From Epiperipatus broadwayi (Eukaryota; Onychophora; Udeonychophora; Euonychophora; Peripatidae), in assembly GCA_028023455.1 (NCBI GenBank), contig JAQFVV010000986.1:1-64000 (forward strand): 64,000 nucleotides of DNA, written 5' to 3'. A program made the position numbers and the translations under genes. Positions 51,421 to 64,000 of the stretch are shown here, piece by piece. Position 1 is the first letter of the stretch. Each line of letters begins with the position of its first letter. The notes below the pieces were generated by a model. That model saw nothing but the letters and a program-made list of their open reading frames with translations, was not told where the DNA came from and searched no databases.

Positions 51421-52195
51421 TTAGATAAAAAAATATTGTTACATAAAATAATCTATCTAGTCAGTTTCATTTGACATCACTTGTCATTCATTGCACTTGT
51501 TCACAGGAATCTCATGCCTCCTGAGCTATGTTCAGCATAACCAGATCTGAGTAAGTAAGGATGTAGTAAGCTGGAACTCTAGTGGTGCCATTTGGGAAAC
51601 TGAACAGATACATTTTCTACATGTTTCCGGTCACTTAATGCTATATCCTATGATGAGCAGGAAATATTGTTATGGGGGGGGGTTAAGATAAACATTGGGT
51701 ATTGCCAATCTTTATTTCTGTCCTCCAATATCATCAGGAAATAAAAATTAACCGAGAGAGGGGTTGTTAGTGTGGTCCAGTTACTATATATATATATATA
51801 TATGATATTTTTTATATATAGTTTATAACAATAGGCCCAAGCCAGCACGAGAAAACAATCTCAAAATTTTCACTTGTCTGGACAACAACTAAACCATCAG
51901 AACATAAAGAAGTCTTTTATTTTATTTAAAAAAACTGTTTGGCATTAAAAAACAGTGAGAATATAAATTTTGAAACTTAATGTTTATATGTAAAAATTAA
52001 TAAAAAACTTTTATCATTGGGATAGAAAGAAAGTAGAAATTTAATTTCACTATTAAAACAACAAACTTGAATATATAATTAGCAGAAATGAACTAATGAT
52101 TTAATTTTTTCTAGATAACTTGAATCGGTTGTTATGGAGATAAAGAAAAAGAAACATGAAACTATTAGAAATTGATTGTTTTCTTAAGTCATTTT

Positions 52196-52198
<3 letters not shown>
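51421..52198. other. AT-rich stretch, no gene seen
   Basis: Nothing recognised apart from a short TA run at 51,786-51,803. Confidence 0.35.

Positions 52199-52288
<90 letters not shown>
52199..52288. repeat. (TA)n microsatellite
   Basis: A pure TA run of ~90 bp, followed by TTGAAGCCACTATAT. Confidence 0.95.
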
Positions 52289-52290
<2 letters not shown>

Positions 52291-53070
52291 AAGCCACTAT
52301 ATAAATATTAGTCAATAGTAAAGTAGTCATTGCAATGTGTTTGGGGTAAACAAATATACCATAGTCATCCTATGTCAACTTTGATGGCATTATAAACCTG
52401 TCTATGAAAATGTCTATTTTACAAAGCGCTACTGAACATCAGTCTTCAATGGATTTATGCTATGTGTTCAGAGGAAATAATTGGTCTGTGCTTGTTTTTA
52501 ACCAACTAGTATCAAGTGTATATATATTAACAGAGTCAGTTGTCAAGAACATTATGTATGGAGATTGGCATTCAAGTATATAGACTTATAGCTGTGGACA
52601 ATGCATGTTTTCCTCAGTGTATATATATATATATATCGATTCATGTGATTTTATTTTTTATTTTTGTTATTTCTATTTGCAATTTCATGTCTTGAGATTT
52701 TTTTTCCTTTGTGTATTAAACTTCATCTTCAAATTCTGTCACCTGCATTTTAAGAGTGGGAGCAGTTATGTCAAATATATCGATATGTTGATATATAAAA
52801 GGGGAAATGGATCAAAATCAATAAATATGTATAATTATTAATAAAGGTAAATTTACAGATCTCTCTGGGAATTCAACACCACTTCATCAAAGTGATCTTA
52901 AGTAAGGTTTTAATATAATCAATATTAATTGCAGCTCTAGAACAAACAAAGTTATGTTGCTTATTAATACGTTTTAATAATATCTACTTGTAATTGTTTT
53001 GTTTCTGTGTGCACAATTAACTTGAGGAATGGTCTTTTTGTTACTTTTCACTAACTTTAATATGACTTAT

Positions 53071-53124
<54 letters not shown>

Positions 53125-55130
53125 GTGTGTGTGTGTATGGGAGTGGGACTTTTTTTTAAAACAGTTATAAATATATTTACTCCAACATATAAACATCATT
53201 GTGATATCGCTTTATGCACAAATAAATGCCCAGGCACCAATTCTATACATGATAGAATAAATTTATAATCTAGATTGCATCTATACCTATTGATAAGACT
53301 CTTATTGAACTATTAATTTACAGCTTAGCTCAGTTGAGGGTTATAGGGTATCGTGGTAATCTAGAATGCAAATGGGATGAGAGAAGCATTGATAGGCAAC
53401 AATTATATAGTGGTTATTTAATTATATTATAAGCATTTACTTAAGCTATCAAAAGGAATCAATTTATGGATTAACATAAAACATGATATACTCAATTCTC
53501 TCATCATCCAAGTACATGCTAGACCAATAATGCCACTCATCTAATATGTTTGGGGATCACTGTAATGATTTAAATTGAACAGCTATATCAATGCTTATTA
53601 AATAATGAACTAATCTCAGGGCTCTGCTATAGGAACAAGTCAATCCTAATATAATATGATTATTAATCAATGGGACTATTGTGAAATTCGACATCTATTA
53701 CAATAAAACAACAGATAGACAACGATAAGGATCGGGTACATTTTTATCTAAACATCGCTATCTATTCTAAACAAGGTAAAATTACATATTGACATTACAC
53801 AATGTTTAGATCTATTAATTCTGCATTGAGATAGATTGCACATACCATGAAATTGATAAATATAATTATATTGTGTTGAGCCTATGTGTGTGTGGAAATG
53901 CTCAATCGAATGTATATGATAAATTAATTAAGAGGGAATCTTACTTCAACAAAACATTTATTATAAGACTTATTCTTTTACAACACTTTGATGATGATTT
54001 AACAGTAACGTACATTGATTACAAACTTGACTAAATAACACTTGGATACAATAAAGTAAAATTTCAATTACGAAAGAACTCTTAATATTTGGAAACTCTG
54101 CCTCTTATATGTGGTTTCAATAATATTTACAATTCAATTAGTTAAATTATTAGCAACTCAAAATAATTCTATATTCATGTATTAATATTCATATCATCTA
54201 TTCCCACTCTGTGCCCTTAATAAACCAAGAAAACAATATCAAGTAATCAATTAATGTCATTTAAACTATTTCCGTATGCCTACAAATCTATATCTGTTAT
54301 ATGAAATTAAGTAATCATTTTATTAACTGGCCTTAAAATAAAATAAAATTTTGTACCAGGAGGGTGAATTACCAACAATAATAATGAATGAAATAATGAT
54401 AATATATGATATGATCTGACAAATTACTCAGAACTTATAATTCCAGCAATGATCTTTTTTCTATATCTCTAGGTTTATCATATTACGGAATGTATGCACA
54501 TTGATAAGATCACAAACACAACACATTTATTAATTATATTTCTATCACTTTACTTGTGGAATGAATAAACCTCACAATATAAATGGTGCAATAGGCTAAT
54601 CGTTAAATTAATATTCTTATTTCAAGCATATTATAGAAATCCCATGGCTTTAAATTCTGTTATAATATAATTTTATAAAATCTTAAATAAATAATCATTT
54701 CTTTTTTCTATGTCTTATCAAATACATTAATAAATTGTGATTTATTACCTCATTTACATCATTAGTTTTTAGAATAGGTAAATTAGAATAACAATATAAA
54801 AAATAAAATAAAAATAGTGTTATTATTTTAAATTATACTTTTCTGTTGGATTCTATTTTCAATAATAATCACTGTTGTCTAGCTCTCACATTCTGTATAA
54901 ACAAATTAATACTCTTTCTCAGCTCTTCCAAACACTTGGTTACTAACAGGTGACTTGATTTGATGTCAGCTTATTATTGTATTTATCAAGACCCAGCCAT
55001 AAATTGTTAAATTCTCATGTACTAGAAAAGTTTAAGTGTTTGTTTCAAGTATATACGTGTGTATAAAGATATTTTATTTAACATATTGTTAATTGAAATG
55101 ATTTTAAGTTTTTTTAAAAATAAAGAAGTT
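52289..55130. other. AT-rich stretch, no gene seen
   Basis: It contains a CA-TA-TG microsatellite (53,070-53,140) and, at 53,325, CTTAGCTCAGTTGAGGGTTA. That resembles a tRNA box A, and a related string lies inverted near 48,785, but no box B follows, so no tRNA or SINE is called. Frames of 60-80 codons are not recognised. Confidence 0.35.
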
Positions 55131-55216
55131 CCCTTTCATATGTGTGGTTACTTATATATATATATATATATATTCCCTTTCATATGTGTGGTTACTTATA
55201 TATATATATATATATG
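55131..55216 (+). repeat. ~45-bp tandem duplication containing a TA tract
   Basis: TTCCCTTTCATATGTGTGG, then TTACTTATAT and a TA run, occurs twice in direct order. The two copies of the unique part are identical. Confidence 0.9.
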
Positions 55217-55813
55217 CCTCTAAAGATACTTAAAATTGACTGATATGTTTTAAATGCTGGCTGCCTAACTAAAGTTTATATAATTCTGGATCATTGTTCT
55301 ACAACATTTGAGAGTTCAGTTTATAAGGATTGTGCATCACCTTACATTATGGTTATTTATGTCCATTTAGGCCACTGTTCATTTATATAATTTTCATATT
55401 GTTGATTAAAGTTGTAAAGTAGTTAAAAATTATATACCAATGGTATAGAGTTTGTATTAATGAGATAAAGTTTGTTAGTGTGAAAGTTCAAATTTTTTTT
55501 GTGGCCATAGTCTAGCATATTGTTTTTTCCTAAGAGTATATTTTTCTTTCCATTGTTATGGTATAAATTCACTTGAGGTTATGATTTTTTTTCTATTTTT
55601 GCCTTTATAATATTGATTTCTGGCATAAGAGTGACTGACCATGTGGGTTTGTAATGGTTTTGTGTCTCTTATGTATTTGGGATAATTTATGATGAAATAT
55701 AGATGGGTGTTACCTGGTGTTATTGGCAATTAAGAACATATATCTTGTGTACCAAAAAGTATATAGTATGAAAGTGGCAGCTCTAATGCATGGAGTTGAT
55801 TGATTTGTATACA
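55217..55813. other. AT-rich spacer, probably LINE 3' flank
   Basis: No motif is recognised. Part may be the 3' non-coding end of the minus-strand LINE that follows. Confidence 0.3.
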
Positions 55814-56521
55814 TTAATGATTTTTTTGACTGTGATGTTTTGTAGTTGATATGTGTTGCACATTATTTTTCTTATTTGTTCTAGTGCTTGACATTGGTAG
55901 ATGAGATGTATTGTTTACTTGACATGATGGCATAACCCACAAAAAGGGTCTATTGTGCTGTACATTATTTTGTGATAGAGAAAACTTGTTGTTGGCAATG
56001 CATGATAAAATTAACAAACTCAAGTTCTAATGCCCACATTTTATATTCATGTAGCATTTTTTTATTTTTTATTCCCAACACTGGGGGATGGTCATTTATG
56101 TTATGTTGATGATGTGCGTAATCATATATTTCCCAGTATTTATATTTGTCTGTGTATTGTTCTGGTATATTGGGTATTGTATTGTATTGGTAGATGATTG
56201 TTGAAATATATTGTCCAGGTTGCAGGGGTCTGTCAGTTTGCATCATTTGTATTAGATGTTTAAGCTTTGTGAATTGTTTGACTATGGTGATTATTAGGTT
56301 GCTAGTTTCTGCATGAAAAAAGTATCCTCATTGTGCAATCCCAGACTATTCTTTATTAGGGGTTGATTAAGTCATCTTAATGAAATAGCAACTGTTTTTT
56401 GGACCACAAGAGTTGGTTACATATGGTTTTAATTTCTGATTTGAAATTTTTTGAAAACATTATGATTGGCAAGTAGTATGTTATTCTTGTCTTTATGAGT
56501 TGGTTTATTAGTTGCACCTTG

Positions 56522-56523
<2 letters not shown>
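55814..56523 (-). pseudogene. LINE C-terminal part (3' of the insertion)
   Basis: On the minus strand, QLIKTRITYYLPIIMFSKNF and then TICNQLLWSKKQLLFH match the post-RT region of LINE proteins (an L-W-K-K-Q block). Near 55,930 a frame gives IDPFCGLCHHVK followed by IHLIYQCQALEQIR, a C-x2-C..H..C zinc-type end. Frames 55,965-56,246 and 55,814-56,023 are shifted pieces of the same region. It is continuous in content with the RT at 58.2-59.2 kb, so the 1.6 kb between is an insertion. Confidence 0.65.
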
Positions 56524-56612
<89 letters not shown>

Positions 56613-58141
56613 ACCACCATTGTGTTGGCACATAATAATTTTGTTTAAAAAAATTATTAAAATAAAATAAAAATCTTTTGTAAAAGAAAAATGTAAAATT
56701 AAAAGTATAAGAATTTTTGAAATAAAAGTTACAATCAATTAATGAGTCAAAAGGGAGGAGGGGGATCACTTTAGAAGCATCAAACTAAAAATTTATAAAA
56801 GAAATAGAGTTTTTTTTATTATTATTATTGATTGAAATATAAGTTAAAAGTTTAAAGACATAAATCTCTTTTTATTTAAGTCATCTTAAAATTAAATAGT
56901 GAATGGATCTTAAATTATATATGTGTGTGCAACTGTAAATGTAATAAATGTATGTGTATTAAATATTAAAAATGAATAAAAGTTAAAAAATTAAAAAACA
57001 CTCAGTGATGGCTATTAATTAAAAATATAAAACAACAAGTTCAGCAATTAGCTACTAATCACAAATGTAAAAAACAACAGGATTAAAAAGCTTATCTCCA
57101 AAGGAGTAGCTACTAATGAAAAGAACTTCAACAACAGATATTTCTTGAGGATATCAAAATGAAAACACACTTCATATATAAATAGACATTTTTTTATCAG
57201 ACAGGGAGTTGTATTAGAGTTGAGATTGAGTTAAGTTTAAGTTGTATGCAGTGTTAAAACCTCAGAAAACATATGACTTTCTTTAGCATGAAGTCCAAGA
57301 AAACAGCCAATCTACCTGATAAAAGTGATGCCTGCATAACAACCTCAAGCTGCTCAATATCTAATTGTCTTAAAGGAAATGCATCAGAATAATCAGCATC
57401 AAATCTCCACAAGAAAACTTCACAACTAACCGGTTAGAGATATCTCATTAGAAACAGCAAACATCAAGAAGTATCCATGTTAAAAATCCTAGGTAATAAC
57501 ATTTTTCTTATTTCTAAAGTAGCCATTGCATTCATAAAGCCTCAAGAGTCAAGTTTAACAAATCTATAGCACCCATAGATGAACTATTAATATGTGTGTT
57601 TAAAATGTGTGTGTTCATGCATTAGCATATTGATGTCATTGAATTTTAAATTTCAAATATTACTTAATGCTTTCCCATAAGATATTATAGTGTGTGAATT
57701 ATATATGTGCATGTGTTATATTAGTAAATAAGATTTATAAAATATTTAAATTTACTTTAATAAATGTTAATTAAAATAAATTGTCTTTAAACTTAAAGCT
57801 TTATTTGTCGGTCAATTCTTTTCACCACTAATTGAAACTATATTTTGTTATTGATTACAAGTAGCTGAGATAGTCATGGGTATAACTTAGGTATTGAATT
57901 AGTGGCCATTGTTTAAAGTGCATTATTTATCTTCTGGATAAGTAACTGGTGCCTGTGTTATACAAAACAAAAAAGTGCTTTGAACATGGTGTTGAATTCA
58001 ACAGTCGAGAAGAAGTTATGTCCTGGAAATGTAATGCTAATTATATATTTTATAGCTATCATTTGGACATACATACTCTCCAAGTATGTTCTTCTCTGCC
58101 TAAGAGACCATTATATAAACATCAGAATTAACATTCCCGGT

Positions 58142-58189
<48 letters not shown>

Positions 58190-58198
58190 TTTGACAGG

Positions 58199-58235
<37 letters not shown>

Positions 58236-58254
58236 TTTGACAGGGACTTTGCAA
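56524..58254. mobile_element. ~1.5-kb insertion in the LINE, ends TTGTACC/GGTACAA within TA repeats
   Basis: TA tracts (56,525-56,608 and 58,147-58,232) flank a unit that starts TTGTACCACCATTGTG (56,608) and ends CCCGGTACAA (~58,146). That gives TG..CA termini with a six-base inverted repeat, as expected of a solo LTR. Near 57,770 are AATAAATTGTC and GCTTTATTTGTC, a possible poly(A) region. There is no coding frame. Next to the right TA tract, ATGTCTTTGACAGGGACTTT is duplicated (58,186 and 58,232). Host LINE motifs resume on each side, which supports insertion. The TTGTACC end resembles that of repeat copy C. Confidence 0.5.
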
Positions 58255-59200
58255 TTTGTTGTACTTTGTCTATTAAATAGTTTTGTATGTGAGTTCTCAT
58301 TCCAGTGATCCCTAGATGAAATGGAAATGATTGATATATTGCTGTGCATGGTTTTCCAGTAAAAAGTGACTAGTCAGATGTTATAGCTATGTTAAAGTTT
58401 AGTTTATAATATATGTGTATTCATGCAATATCTTTTGTAGTTGAGATATTTGTTTTTTGAGAATAGGAAGACTGTGACATATATGCTGTACGTGTTATGT
58501 TCTGTGTTGTACTGGGTATTTGTATTCCAGTAAACGTTTGTTCTATTTTTTGTAGTAGGAAATTAATATACAGTATGAATAGTAGTGAGCTGAGGGAAGT
58601 ATGAATAGGAGTGAGCTGAGGGGGGATCCCTGGGATATTGATTGGGTGGGTAGGAATGATGCAAGTTTCTGCCATTAAGCATTATGTGTATCTCTCTATT
58701 CAGGAGCAGGTTTGCTATTATATATAGTCAAGTTTTGTGAATGTTAGTCTCTTGTAGCATTCTCAACATAACAGGGATATCTACTGAGTCAAAAGCTGCC
58801 TCAATGTCATGATTTCTTGCAATAGCAATGCTGCCTGGGTTGTTGAGGAGTTTTTTTTTTGGCAAACTGAGCTTTTGGTATCAGTGGCATTATATAGGGT
58901 TCTATTTTTTTCTTTAATAATGTTTTTTTTAAAATTTTGATTGGTAGTAGTCCCATGGATATTGGCCATAGGTAATCGAGGGTCAGCTTTTTTATTGAAG
59001 GGTACTATTGCTGTTGGATAAACTACCACCATTGATTGAATTTCTTTTGTTAGATAATTGGCTAGGCTGCATAGGTATTGCATTGTATATTGGCTGATGT
59101 GTTTTAGTACAAATGCTGGTATTCTAGGGCTTCCTGTGTGGCATGAAATCAGTGTAGCAGCTAATTTTGTTAAGAATTTATCACAGTTCAAATAGGTTAG
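58255..59200 (-). pseudogene. LINE reverse transcriptase, broken
   Basis: Minus-strand motifs in order: PRIPAFVLKHISQ near 59,120; IVPFNKKADPRLPM near 58,990; ARNHDIEAAFDSVDIPVML near 58,790 (first catalytic Asp); ISQGSPLSSLLFIL near 58,630; YSIYVTVFLFSKN near 58,480, where the -ADD- catalytic pair of other LINEs is lost by a small deletion; and GMRTHIQNYLIDKVQQI near 58,280. A 26-bp tandem duplication at 58,573-58,626 repeats the SSLLFIL codons and shifts the frame. The enzyme would copy element RNA at a nicked target; this copy cannot. It differs from the LINE at 10.7-14.3 kb in every motif, so it is a separate family. Confidence 0.75.
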
Positions 59201-59499
59201 TAAGCCTTGCAGGTAGTTGACTTGCCTGTAGTTTTTTTAAAAAAATACTCATATATTGGGAAGATCATGTTATTTCCCCCATATGTTCCTTCATTTGTCT
59301 GTATTGCAATAAGAACTTTGAGGAGTGTATGTGGTGTGATGGATTGACCATGGTTATGTCTTTGAAGTTCATCTGAAAGAGTTAGTGTTTTGGAGTTGAT
59401 GGTTGTTTCATTGTTATGTGGCTGATATTGAAAAAAATAGTTTATATAGGTTAGATATTTTTGTATTGGGTTAAGATGCATATTTTATATTTTGTTTAG

Positions 59500-60200
59500 C
59501 ATGATGTATGTTTCTGAAAATACAAATTCCGGAGTAATTAGTTTGGAATAATACTCTTATTATTCTTGTTAATGGGAATGGTGATAGTTATTTGTTCGAA
59601 GTTTATTGTCATTATTGGTCCTGGCTTTAATGTTATAAGGTGGTGGAGCATCAGGGAGTATAAACATAGATCAATGAATGAAGAATGGTGATCATTGTGA
59701 AAACATGTTGAGTTGTTTAGTAGGAAGCCTTGCACACTCATTAGTCATATAGAGATTCTGTGCAGCCATTTTTTTGTAACATTTTGATATGTTGAATTAC
59801 AGTCACCAATTAATATAATTGGATTTGCAGAAGTGGCTAGCATTGAGTTGATATTTATTATTAATGCATTTATTTTGTTATCTTGTGATGGCATGTAGAC
59901 AAAAATTATATTAATGTTTATTATTTTATAGCACAATACGGTTATCAGTTGGTTCAACTATATGAAGATAATTTAAAAAGATGTGAATAAGGAGTTATTA
60001 GTAATAAAGATACCAGTGCCAGTAGATGAGGTTGAAGAGTCCCTTGAGCATGCCCAGAAACCCTCTCTGCTTAGGTGGTTTGCTGGGTTTATTTGTGATC
60101 CTGCATACATTTTTGTTTCTAAAAGTCCAAGTAGATGTGACCATGTGTTTGTCATTCATTGGCTTAATTTCTTGATTTTTGAGACCAAGTATAGTCCTCT
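59500..60200 (-). pseudogene. LINE apurinic-type endonuclease domain, broken
   Basis: On the minus strand the frame 60,155-59,973 has WSHLLGLLETKM (the L-ETK block with the metal-binding Glu) and GIFITNNS. The frame 59,957-59,745 has NIIFVYMPSQDNKINALI and ANPIILIGDCNST, where the usual GDFN has become GDCN. The frame 59,741-59,538 has SSFIDLCLYS and PGPIMTINFEQI, where the usual S-IDL and SDH blocks sit; the DH pair is not visible. This nuclease nicks target DNA for LINE insertion. Several frameshifts inactivate it. Confidence 0.7.
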
Positions 60201-60899
60201 CCATTGATTTATAAGATTCTTTGAATTGACAAGTCCTTTAATTTGCAGATTCTTAGAACTTCATCCATGTTGCCATATCTTTGTATAAACCATATCTGGG
60301 TTATTGATCTCAAGATTTCTTTAATCAAATGTATTTACATTATGTAGCAGGTGATAAGCCACCTGTATTTTTTTCCTAAATAAAAAACAGTATAGTCCTC
60401 TAATATAAATGGCTACAGTTTTTTATTTTCATTAATGATATATGTAGTGAATGTGTTTGGATTTATTCCTTGATTTGGTGTATGTTATTTTTGGGCATAC
60501 TTATAGTCTTGTTCTAGTTTTTCATCAGTAATATCATCTATTGGGTGTGCTTGTTTGGAGCTCCCAAAAGTCATCATCTTCTAATCTGATGTTTTTAGTC
60601 TATTTTTTGTGTGGTCAGTCTGGTTATCTTTTTGGTTCTGGTATTTGTTGAACTCATCTGTTGTTTTATTTCTTATTGCTGTTATTCTTGGTGGTTCACA
60701 TTAGTCAACTCTGATATTGGTATCAGTGTGTTCTTTTAGCTGTTTGTTTTCATTTTTATCTTTTATATTGTCAACAGTTTGTGTTTTGTTTTGTTCTTGC
60801 AGTGCTATCATATTTTTTTTTATTTTTTGTGTTGTTATTTGTTTTCCAATTATTTTTTTGACTGATAGATCTCAAAGTTCTTCTTTTTCATTTATATTT

Positions 60900-61560
60900 T
60901 CATCCCTGTGTTCCTGAAGTTGTTTCTTTTTTTATTTTCTGATTTTTGTTTTTTTCAGTCTTATATGGTTCGCTTAGTTGATTTGAACCCTTTGGTGGTT
61001 GTAAATTGTTAGTTCTTGTTTGATTATGCATGTTTTGTTGTGAGTCATAATTGATGGCTAGGTGGCCATGTTCACTGCATGTAAAACATTGTGGTTTGAG
61101 CCTTCTTATGTAAAGGTTGAGAATTGCTTGTTGATCAATGATCTGGGTTGGGATATTTTCTGGAGTTATGTTGTCATCTAATTTGATTTTAAAATTAAAG
61201 CTATTACTATATATTGGGGTTGGCATATCAGTAAAATATATTGGTTTCAGATAGACTGTCTTGCCAAATGGATGCATCATATTTTAAAAGTCGGTTTTGT
61301 TATATCCCAAATATGTCTTTTTAATGATGCCTGTAAAATAGTTTTGCAGATTTTCATCGACAGTAAAGAGGAAATGAGGATGTAGCTTCCAAATGTTTTT
61401 ATTTTGGTTTGAAACCTAGCCTTTTGGCATTCATCATAAAATTGTATTGTTATATATCTGGAATTTGGGTGCACTCCTATGCTAGAGACAATGCCCCATA
61501 TTGTGTTTTCTGGTAATGCTTGGTATAATAAGTTTCTGGGAAATTAATATAAAGTAAGAT
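60900..61560 (-). pseudogene. LINE ORF1 remnant with zinc knuckle
   Basis: The minus-strand frame 61,280-60,900 holds LKPQCFTCSEHGHLAINY, a CCHC knuckle whose last Cys has become Tyr, then a Q- and N-rich tail (QQNMHNQTRTNNLQP). The preceding frame 61,474-61,277 (YITIQFYDECQKARFQTK) fits the RNA-recognition-like part of such ORF1 proteins. One frame change separates the two. It lies ~700 bp upstream of the endonuclease, as expected for one two-ORF LINE reaching from about 61.6 to 55.8 kb. Confidence 0.65.
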
Positions 61561-62660
<1,100 letters not shown>

Positions 62661-64000
62661 GTATTTACAAAAATATCATTTTTTTCTATTCATGAATGAT
62701 TGTCATTTTGGAATAGAAATTAACTGAGATACACTATAATGACATGTAATATAGATTCCAAAATCATGTTAAAGCAAATAATAAGTTCAAAATAAAGTTT
62801 TAATTACTATGATTTCATGTAGTAATTTGTGTGGCTTAAAAATTGCACAGACGTATGGCTCATGAAATAATTTATTAATAATTTTAGCTATTTATATTGT
62901 AACCAGTTGGCTTACATAGAATACACTAATATAGTGTGTGCACATAAATATATATATATATATATAATAAAGGAAAAGTAGAAATAAACACAGGATAAAT
63001 TTTTGTAGATTTTTTTTTATATTTTCTAAAATAAAATAATAATAATTAAAGGGTTAAATAACTCTGGGTTTAAAGTATAATTTCATTATGAAATTAATAT
63101 TTTAAAAAGGTCTGAATAAATATAAATATTGTATTATTATTCTGATTGTGAAATGTAAAAACACAATACTTGTTTTTAAATTTTTTTTTAATTAATTAAA
63201 CAAAGTTTTTATCTATTAGAAATCCCCTATGTAAAAACATGTATATGTTTTCAAAGGAATTAGTGAGATAAAAATAGAAACTGTTTTTAATCAAGGTGTT
63301 GTATCACCTTAGATGAGTCTATAAAAGGGCTAATAACAGGATTAGCTCTAGTTTTGAATAATAATTTTTGTAAGAAAGGTCAGCTGTATAGTTGGTTGCA
63401 ATAATTTACTGCAACTTGATAAAGTGCAGCAGTTGGTTTTAGCTAACCAGAGAGTTTGCAGAAAAGCTACCATGATCTAATGTTGCTGAAGGCAGGAGCT
63501 GCTACTATTTTCCTTCACAGGAGTTTTGGTTTTGAAGCTGGGTCACTTCTGAATCAATAGCCTGAAAAGAAAATGAGGACAAAATAGCTAGCAGAGTTAT
63601 ATAAAGCTCCTATGAAGATCTAAGGGAGTACAATCCAGTAGCTGCATTATAGTTTACTGCAGAGATTTGATTCATGAAGCCAGAGTCACTTCAAATGGAT
63701 CAACTAGCTGCTTAAATATGTTCTAGAAGTCAGACTGACAATTGCTTGGACTACAAAAGAAATCTCATGGTATGCCAACAAATTCCCGGAATTATATACT
63801 TTTACCTGATGATGACAATCACTAAAACCAAACTCATCAAGAAAAATCTTCCAGCTTGCTGAAGAATTAATTACACTATGCTGCGTCAGATAAAGGCAAA
63901 GAAACACGGATAAACATATGGTGAGTAGCATTATATATGATAAGGAAGTTTTAAACAATTTCCTTAGTAAAATGACATTTTTATAACTGATCAGAAATAT
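62661..64000. other. AT-rich end of the window, one degenerate duplication
   Basis: TGGTTTTGAAGCTGGGTCAC (~63,527) and TTGATTCATGAAGCCAGAGTCAC (~63,667) with their following CA..GCCTG or CTAGCTG stretches form a degenerate ~140-bp repeat. An 84-codon minus frame at 63,704-63,958 starts with a hydrophobic stretch (LLTICLSVFLCLYL) but has no recognisable family. I do not call it a gene. Confidence 0.35.

Noticed and set aside
53320-53400. TAGCTCAGTTGAGGG resembling a tRNA box A
   Set aside because: No box B or acceptor stem follows; not enough for a tRNA or SINE call.
56377-56769. Minus-strand frames with long IY runs
   Set aside because: They run through a TA tract at an insertion border; only the part before 56,523 has LINE content and is annotated there.
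63704-63958. An 84-codon minus frame with a signal-peptide-like start
   Set aside because: No family, no supporting splice or promoter signals, and it overlaps a degenerate repeat.

Overview
This 64-kb window looks like AT-rich, repeat-dominated DNA from an invertebrate animal. The best guess is a cephalopod or other mollusc. That is an inference from three things: very long tetranucleotide and TA microsatellites, abundant Penelope-like retroelements (PLEs) with GIY-YIG endonucleases next to LINEs and short interspersed repeats, and one exon resembling a lustrin-type cysteine-rich domain. Nothing suggests a bacterial, viral or organellar source. I found no complete intact host gene, no rRNA or tRNA gene, and no CRISPR array.

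Layout. 1-3.9 kb: AT-rich DNA with two SINE-like copies and a 330-bp ATCT tract. 3.94-4.19 kb: a GIY-YIG PLE fragment. 4.5-7.8 kb: an inverted, diverged copy (C) of a 3-kb non-coding repeat. 9.5-16.1 kb: a short LINE 3' fragment followed by a long, decayed, minus-strand LINE (CCHC ORF1, endonuclease, RT, C-terminal zinc motif). 16.46-19.47 kb: 3-kb repeat copy A. 19.5-20.1 kb: degenerate ~150-bp repeats. 20.52-21.42 kb: an apparently perfect palindrome with 435-bp arms, each encoding the end of a PLE GIY-YIG domain. 21.4-25.9 kb: LTR-like promoter candidates and degenerate repeats. 26.3-27.6 kb: a broken Gag-like gene. 27.95-30.98 kb: 3-kb repeat copy B. 31.94-32.12 kb: the only plausible host-gene exon, a six-cysteine domain in a phase 1-1 exon. 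32.65-33.03 kb: a large ATCT array.

33.9-38.0 kb: a second PLE fragment, two SINE-like copies and a nearly full-length minus-strand PLE with an insertion in its 3' region. 38-41.8 kb: no gene recognised. 41.8-43.3 kb: a second head-to-head pair of PLE copies, one of which carries a different insertion at the same ten-base site. 43.9-48.9 kb: a 5-kb non-coding block bounded by TA repeats. 49-55.8 kb: degenerate minisatellites, a candidate LTR promoter and unassigned DNA. 55.8-61.6 kb: a second decayed minus-strand LINE, split by a ~1.5-kb insertion that has inverted TGTACC/GGTACA ends and sits inside TA repeats. 62.1-62.7 kb: a compound trinucleotide array.

The genes do not form a pathway. 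The window records repeated waves of retroelement insertion and decay. The observations most worth following are the exact PLE palindrome, the repeated head-to-head PLE topology, two unrelated insertions in one PLE target site, a hammerhead-ribozyme-like core in the SINE-like family, and transposable units ending in TTGTACC-like motifs within TA microsatellites. All coordinates were read by eye. No alignment, folding or database search was run.
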